From Centroberyx gerrardi (Eukaryota > Chordata > Actinopteri > Beryciformes > Berycidae), in NCBI RefSeq assembly GCF_048128805.1, contig NC_135997.1, positions 9,117,116 to 9,181,115 of the forward strand: a stretch of 64,000 nucleotides of DNA, in the 5' to 3' direction. Positions 58,406 through 64,000 of the stretch are shown here, in pieces. The notes under the pieces were generated by a model. It was not told the origin of the DNA and made no database searches. It saw only the letters and a list, made by a program, of their open reading frames with translations. Position 1 is the stretch's first letter. The number at the start of each line of letters is the position of its first letter. The translations under genes and the position numbers were made by a program.

Positions 58406-60070
58406 CTATTGGTCTGACTGGGCCTTCAGCTTCCTCTCCCAAAGTTTTTGGTGGTCGGAGAAACCCTGCTTGCCCTTGTTGAAGGAGTTGGGTCCTGCAG
58501 ATGTTGGTGTCTCCCTGAAAGCGATAGCGGGTTAGTCATTTCAAACGTCACATTAAATTTATTCTCACAAGATGGTGAGAATACTGTGAATGACAATGTA
58601 ACTTCCTAACAAAAGGTCCTCATCCTTTCAGTAGGTCGTACTTAGTTGAGAGAATCGGCGAAATAATTCAATGTTGTCATCAATTTAAAAGTATTCAGAA
58701 GCTCAAATTAGCAGCTGAGGCAATATTTGGAAAGTGAATCATGTATATGTATGTGTGTGTATATACCTGCCGATGTTCTTCATTCTCATCTTAGCTTCTG
58801 GAGGCATCTCCTCAGGTTCACTCTGCATAGCAAGACAAACTTGTTAGCCTTGAAGCCTGTGCATATTTGTGTTTGTACACTCAGGCCTGTGTGTGCACTT
58901 ACATCATCATCCTCATTAAAAACAGAGGCCAGCCCTGGCTTTTTAGCAGGAACCGTTGGTACAGGCTCTTTGGGTTTCTAGAACAGGTTGGGGAGGAAAA
59001 AAATAGAAAAACATAAATAAATAAAAATCTAGAAGCATCACAATTCTTCAACCTGCTCTCTGGAGTGTTTGCCATCAGATACTACGTTCATCTACATACA
59101 GTTATTTTGCATGACTATTTCTACACTCACTGTTGCTCCAAGTTTGATGGAGATGGGGTTGGTCTTCTTCCCCATCTGACTGCTCATGCTAAAGCCTATC
59201 TTGGAGATTTTGAGCGGCGCCGGTGGGCCTGCAGAGGACTCATCCTCAGCTTCAGGTGCGAGATGTTGGGCTGTGCGTTTGGCTGCAGTCGTTCCTCCTC
59301 CCACAGTGCTAGAAGAGACAGGCTTATTTTTCACTCTGCCTCCCTCCTCCTCCGGCCCTGCTTGAGGCAAGACAACTTACCAAGGTGAGCAACTGTTGTC
59401 TGAGAAATGGAGAATGAGCTATCACCATTACCTGAGTGGCTGAGTTTCAAGCCATCAATGAACTGAAGGTACATTCAACTCGACTACAATTTATTACTTT
59501 ACCAGCCAGTCGGGACTGTGTGTACAAGAACCACCTAGCTAGAATATTAGGGTTTGTGTACACTGGACGATAACTTCTATGGGGCACGGAGGGTCTGACT
59601 CGAGTATTCATTCTCATCAAAATGACGTTGACCTAAGCTAAACTACGTACGTTAACGTAAACATTAGTGAGCTAACGTAACGCTAGCTAGCTAGCTAGCT
59701 AGCACGTTAGCAAGCAGACTGTGTCTTGTCATTGAGATTTAGCATGCCAGCATTTGTTTTGAGAATCGACCGTTATTTGCACTGATTTAGCTAGCGTCAA
59801 CGTCCGCTAGTTATGGCCAGTCCCTGTGCCTTAGCTTAGCAGCTAATATATAATGTTAACGTCAGCATTACTTAGCATTAGCCAACGAGAAGTGGCTAAC
59901 ATTAGCTCTATAACTGATGTTACGATTTGTGAACTTGCATAATTTGCAACCTGTTAAGTTACAACAGCTAAATAATGTTTATACCTAAACATTATTTAAG
60001 ACATTAAAACTGCACAAATATCACCTCCATCGTCGGTGTAACCCTTGCTGTGATGCTTATTATCCGCCAT
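58406..60070 (-). CDS. pcnp: PEST proteolytic signal-containing nuclear protein, 5 coding exons
   Basis: Small nuclear protein of the PCNP family, linked in the literature to ubiquitin-dependent turnover and cell-cycle control. Coding exons: 60070-60025, 59357-59131, 58977-58903, 58822-58767, 58514-58406. All are GT-AG with closing phases: 171 codons including stop (170 aa; human 178). The N-terminus ([15 protein letters not shown]) is acidic/polar and short. Exon 2 contains the Ser/Thr/Pro/Glu-rich PEST-like part and the conserved [12 protein letters not shown]...ISIKLGAT core. Exon 3 has [15 protein letters not shown] then the acidic FNEDDD. Exons 4-5 have [19 protein letters not shown] and the terminal [17 protein letters not shown]. 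The N-terminus differs most from mammals. It converges on il18rap and is divergent from stk16. Confidence 0.93.
59682..59703. repeat. (GCTA)n microsatellite in pcnp intron 1
   Basis: About five and a half GCTA units; palindromic in each unit. Confidence 0.9.
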
Positions 60071-60705
60071 GATTTCTTCAATACTACGTTACTTGCAAGC
60101 TCCAACGCCTGTTAACGCCGCTAGTCCTCGCCAAGCGCTGTGCTCAAACTAAAGTGGTGTGTGCCTTCATCCCCTATTTACAAGAAAAGAAGAAGAGTAA
60201 TGGGGAAACATGACAGCAAGCTAACGTAGCAAACAGGTAAGTTAACGTCACCCAATCCAGAATCGACATGTCCTGGCTTGTTTGGCATTGTATTGTATAT
60301 GTAGATGTAGTTAGGGATTCGGGATAGATATCGACATTTATGTGGCATTGTGGCAGTTGTAAGTTAGCTCGGAAGTAGGTTGTTAGACGTTGACGATATG
60401 CATCTCTATTCAGCTTCACGACGGTAGGCTACTTGTTAGCCATTTGTGACACCAAATACAACCCAGGGCATACTCTGTGCCGTTACACCTGACTAGAAAC
60501 AACGTTTAAACGACTGGCCCAACCATTCAGCTAACGTTACCTTTTAATTAGCTAAAGTTAACCAATTATTTAGCTACATTGCTCTCTCTCTCTCTCCCTC
60601 CCCCTCTCCCTCTCTCTCTCTCTCACTCTCTCACTCTCAGATGACTTCATTTTATTTTTCTATCAGTCCCTCATTAGCTTGGTGTTAAGCAATGTACCAG
60701 ACAAG
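60071..60705. promoter_or_regulatory. Presumed bidirectional promoter between pcnp and stk16
   Basis: Only 635 bp separate the divergent start codons. No TATA box is evident near either start, and the region around 60100-60260 has several CpGs. A CT-rich tract occupies 60583-60637. A shared promoter is inferred from geometry; start sites are unknown and stk16 may have an upstream non-coding exon. Confidence 0.5.
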
Positions 60706-63211
60706 ATGGGCCAGACCCTGTGCATATGCTCCCGTGGCTCCATCAGCATCGACAACAAGAGATACTACTTCATCCAGAAACTAGATGAAGGGTAAGATCA
60801 CATGTGCCCAATGCAGGTTCAAAATCCAGGTCACAGTCCCAGACAAACCCATCATAGCCTCTTATGCTCTGTCTCTCTCTCTGTCCCCTTGTCAGTGGGT
60901 TCAGTTATGTGGATCTGGTAGAGGGGGTGCAGGACGGGCGCTTCTATGCCCTGAAGAGGATCCTGTGCCACGACCGTGAGGGCCGTCAGGAGGCCCAGAC
61001 AGAGGTGGAGATGCACCAGATGTTCAACCACCCCAACATCTTGAGCTTAGCTGCACACACCTTCGTAGACCGTGGGGGCAAGAGTGAAGCCTGGTTACTT
61101 TTGCCTTATGTTAGAGTAAGTTGGTGCAGCGCTTTGTTTTGTTTTGTTTTTACCAGGAGTGACCTCTTTGGAGGGGTTGTGACACGTTGGTGTGTTTGTG
61201 TGAACAGAAGGGCAGCCTCTGGTCAGTTCTGGAGAAGCTGAGAGACAAGGGGAGCTTCATGCCTGAAAGACAGATTTTGCACATCTTGCATGGCATCTGC
61301 TCCGGCCTCAAGGCCATTCACGACAGAGGTTATGCACACAGGTACCTCCCTCCACACACACATACACACACGCACACACACACACACACACATACATAGA
61401 ACTTCTCTCACAAACATGCACACATTGGAAATGTCTGACGAAAATAAGAATACATTCTTTACTGTTGTACTCTTTCCTAACCCTAACCCAACAAAAGCGT
61501 CTTAATAATCAATAAATAAAAAATCTAAAATTGCAATACAAAATTCTTAAATTTCCAAATCGCATAAGGCTGCAATTATTTTATCAGAGTGATACGTGCT
61601 CAAAATGGACTCCTAAACAGGATATTGTGGTGCTGAGCCCAATTTCTGGCCAATAAATTAAATTGCACATTGTAAAAAAACTTTCATTGTATTCAAACAG
61701 TGCAAATCTTAATCAACATCATCTGTTGTTTTATTAAAAATATTTCCAGAAAAATTTTAAATAATAAAAAATCAGTTTCTGTATACTTATTGCAATTTAT
61801 ATCGCAATTGCAATATTCAGCAAAATAATTGCAATATGATTATTTGCCAATATCGTGCAGCTCTACTTCATAAAAACACATTCATAACTTCTACCACGTC
61901 TTCAGTAAAATACAAAGCCAAAATAGCTATGAACAGTAAAATTATAGTAGCTCATTAATTAGCCTTTGTTGTAAACACAGACCACACTTTAAACATTCAT
62001 GTTACCATTTAGTCATTTTTTCCAAACGGCAACAAAAATTGTTTTCTGCGTTTTTATTTTAACATGCACATGCCTTTCTTAACATACACACACAAACATT
62101 TTCTGTTATGATTTGTTGTCAGAGACCTGAAGCCTACAAATGTGCTGCTGGAGGAGGATAACAGGCCGGTTCTGATGGACCTGGGCTCTATGAATAAAGC
62201 CAGGATTGAGGTAAGGGGCCGGGTCATTTAGACGGTTCTTAAGATTTTACTGATCACTTTATAGGCATAGATACTGTAGGTCGGGCACCAAGCTATATCC
62301 CAGACTTGTTAACCCCATAAGAGCTGGATCATAGCCTGAGATCAGGCAGGCCCTCAGTCGCTGTTCCAAAGTCTAGATTGAAAACGACTGGTGATCAGAG
62401 CTCTTAGACTTTCAAACAACCTGCTGGAGGAGCTAAGGCTGGCTAAGTCAGTACTATGTTTTAAAAATAACTTTCATAGACTCTTCTGTAATGATCTATT
62501 ATTCATTGTCTGTCACCCCCTCTTTATATGTTGCTTTTGTTTCTTAGTTTTTGTTTCTTTGTTGCTTACTATGCTATGCTTGCCTCCTACTATGTTTATA
62601 TATATATTTTTTTTGCTTTTACTTACTTCTTGTAAAGTGCTTTGTAACTGTGTTTTCAAAAGTGCTACAGAAATAAATGTAGGTACAAAGAGCTATCTAT
62701 GTTGTCAGTGCTAATCTCCTGAATAGTAGGTCCTGTAAATGAGTATCAATATGTGATGATTTTGATAAAGACTGTGAATTGATTACAGGTGAGAGGAACT
62801 AGGGAGGCTATGACTGTTCAGGACTGGGCAGCCCAGCGGTGTACCATTTCCTACAGGGCTCCCGAACTCTTCAATGTAGAGAGCCACTGCATCATTGACG
62901 AGCGCACTGATATCTGGGTAAGGTTTTGTATTTGTACTCGCTGTATATGATGTCTTCTCTAGTAACATTGTGTGACAATAGCTCTCTCAAACCTCAGGTC
63001 AAAATCATGCATCTGTGCACCTTTTAGTGACTGGTTCTTATTCTCACCTTCCTCTTTTGCTCTCCATCCCCTTCCCTCCTCCCCCTCAGTCACTTGGCTG
63101 TGTGCTTTACTGCATGATGATGCTGGAGGGGCCGTATGACCTGATATTTCAGAAGGGGGACAGTGTTGCCTTGGCTGTCCAGAATCCTGTGGCCATCCCA
63201 CAGCCTTGCAG
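60706..63211 (+). CDS. stk16: Serine/threonine kinase 16, partial: first six coding exons
   Basis: Lipid-anchored NAK-family Ser/Thr kinase associated with the Golgi. Exons: 60706-60791, 60896-61115, 61208-61341, 62123-62210, 62789-62917, 63090-63211. Phases close for 259 codons plus two bases (human 305 aa); the last exon(s) lie beyond the window. It begins MGQTLCICSRGSI, where Gly2 plus Cys6/Cys8 is the family's myristoylation/palmitoylation signal. Catalytic features are LDEGGFSYVDLVE (glycine loop), ALKRIL (Lys), HRDLKPTNVLL split between exons 3 and 4, DLGS in place of DFG (normal for STK16), CTISYRAPEL and DIWSLGC. An upstream out-of-frame ATG at 60692 could slightly reduce initiation. 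Intron 4 holds a LINE-like fragment. Confidence 0.93.
61357..61392. repeat. (CA)n microsatellite, stk16 intron 3
   Basis: Imperfect CA run starting 15 bp after the exon 3 donor. Confidence 0.9.
62330..62700 (+). mobile_element. LINE ORF2 3'-end relic in stk16 intron 4
   Basis: A short frame reads LSNNLLEELRLAKSVLCFKN, similar to the LWNSLPEELR-type C-terminus of L2-like LINEs. It is followed by 'gtaaagtgctttgtaactgt' and 'aaagtgctacagaaataaat', a common fish LINE/SINE tail. It is heavily decayed. Confidence 0.55.
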
Positions 63212-64000
63212 GTCAGTCCTGAACGTGTAGCAACTGAAAGTGTAGCAATCAATCTATCTTACAGTTTCCTTTTGTGGGATAGGTTTCTATTTCTGCCCCA
63301 GCTAGTGGTATGAACAACAACTGCTGGTGTTTCCATTTCTCCAACTTGCACAACATGTTTCCCTTGGCCCTCTGTGTCCTACAAGGGTGCAACCACCAGC
63401 TTGTGCCAGCTTGGAACACAATGGCCATCGGCCCTCTCAGGTCGAGTGCCGGCAAGCACTTTTGTGATTTGTTTGAAAGATATACAAACATCTAGGCCCT
63501 TTGAAAGGATATTCCTCTTAAGTTTCCCCAGACAATAGCTTATGCTGGAACATAATTCTTGACTCTTGGGTTGAATCCAGTTCACATCCCCTTCCCTTCC
63601 CTCATGTGAGCCCTCTGGTGGCAACTTTCTGCAGTAACCTATCTAAAGCATTTGTATTTAACTCTGTTAGCAAGTAAAATAAATACCCAATGCTTTTTTA
63701 TTTCATGCAATTGCAAACCATGACTTTTGCGCCGCTTTTCTCTCTGCATTTACTGACAGCCTTTATTAGCCTGCATGTAAGCTGATACAAGCTTACTTGC
63801 AAATAATTGAATGGAGTTTATTTATCTTGCATATGAAACAGAAATGGTAAATAAGAACATTAATTTGTGCACATTATTTAGATTAGTGTATTTATATTGC
63901 ATAAACTCTGCCCTGTCCTGGCAACCTCACCGATATTTTGTGCAGCATAAACAGAAGTAAGACTGATGTGGCTGTTACTGATATTTCCGATGATTAGTTG
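63212..64000. other. stk16 intron 6, no further exon recognised
   Basis: The donor gtcagt follows exon 6. I found no continuation of the kinase domain before the right edge, so the remaining roughly 45 codons must lie outside. Confidence 0.6.

Noticed and set aside
1-64000. CRISPR arrays, prokaryotic operons, tRNA or rRNA genes
   Set aside because: None found. Tandem arrays here lack spacer structure, and the only tRNA-like sequences are decayed SINE heads.

Overview
The window is nuclear DNA from a ray-finned (teleost) fish. Genes are split into many exons with GT-AG introns, dinucleotide microsatellites are very dense, and teleost-type mobile elements are common (BEL/Pao LTR element, L2-like LINE ends, tRNA-derived SINEs, many MITEs). 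The predicted proteins match vertebrate families. No prokaryotic genes, CRISPR arrays or tRNA/rRNA genes were seen.

Layout: (1) 1-960, minus: 5' part of the coding exon of serine protease prss23, running off the left edge, with a probable 5'UTR exon near 1954. (2) About 2.2-22.6 kb: a gene-poor interval holding only microsatellites, minisatellites, SINEs and foldback/MITE elements. (3) 22.6-30.1 kb, minus: ccdc81, reconstructed as 17 coding exons in one continuous frame (about 679 aa). (4) 32.0-39.9 kb, plus: il18r1, 10 coding exons, 548 aa. (5) 39.9-42.8 kb: LINE and hAT-like debris. (6) 42.8-56.4 kb, plus: il18rap, 12 coding exons, 594 aa, with a decayed antisense BEL/Pao retrotransposon in intron 4 and a 2-kb repeat in intron 9. 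(7) 58.4-60.1 kb, minus: pcnp, 5 coding exons, 170 aa. (8) 60.7 kb to the edge, plus: stk16, six coding exons visible, last part outside the window.

Functionally, il18r1 (ligand-binding chain) and il18rap (accessory chain) are the two subunits of the interleukin-18 receptor. Both have a signal peptide, extracellular Ig-like region, one transmembrane helix and a cytoplasmic TIR domain, so the pair encodes a complete receptor. An IRF/ISRE-like site lies about 185 bp upstream of the il18r1 start. ccdc81 (HU-like, coiled-coil, centrosome/cilium-linked family), pcnp (PEST-containing nuclear protein) and stk16 (Golgi-associated NAK-family kinase) are housekeeping neighbours. pcnp and stk16 are divergent and probably share a promoter. 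il18rap and pcnp converge tail to tail.

Exon boundaries were derived by hand from splice consensus and codon phase; phase closes across every multi-exon gene. I see no convincing undescribed multi-gene system. The most interesting material is the transposon architecture, splice-site oddities in ccdc81 and il18rap, and departures in the two TIR domains.
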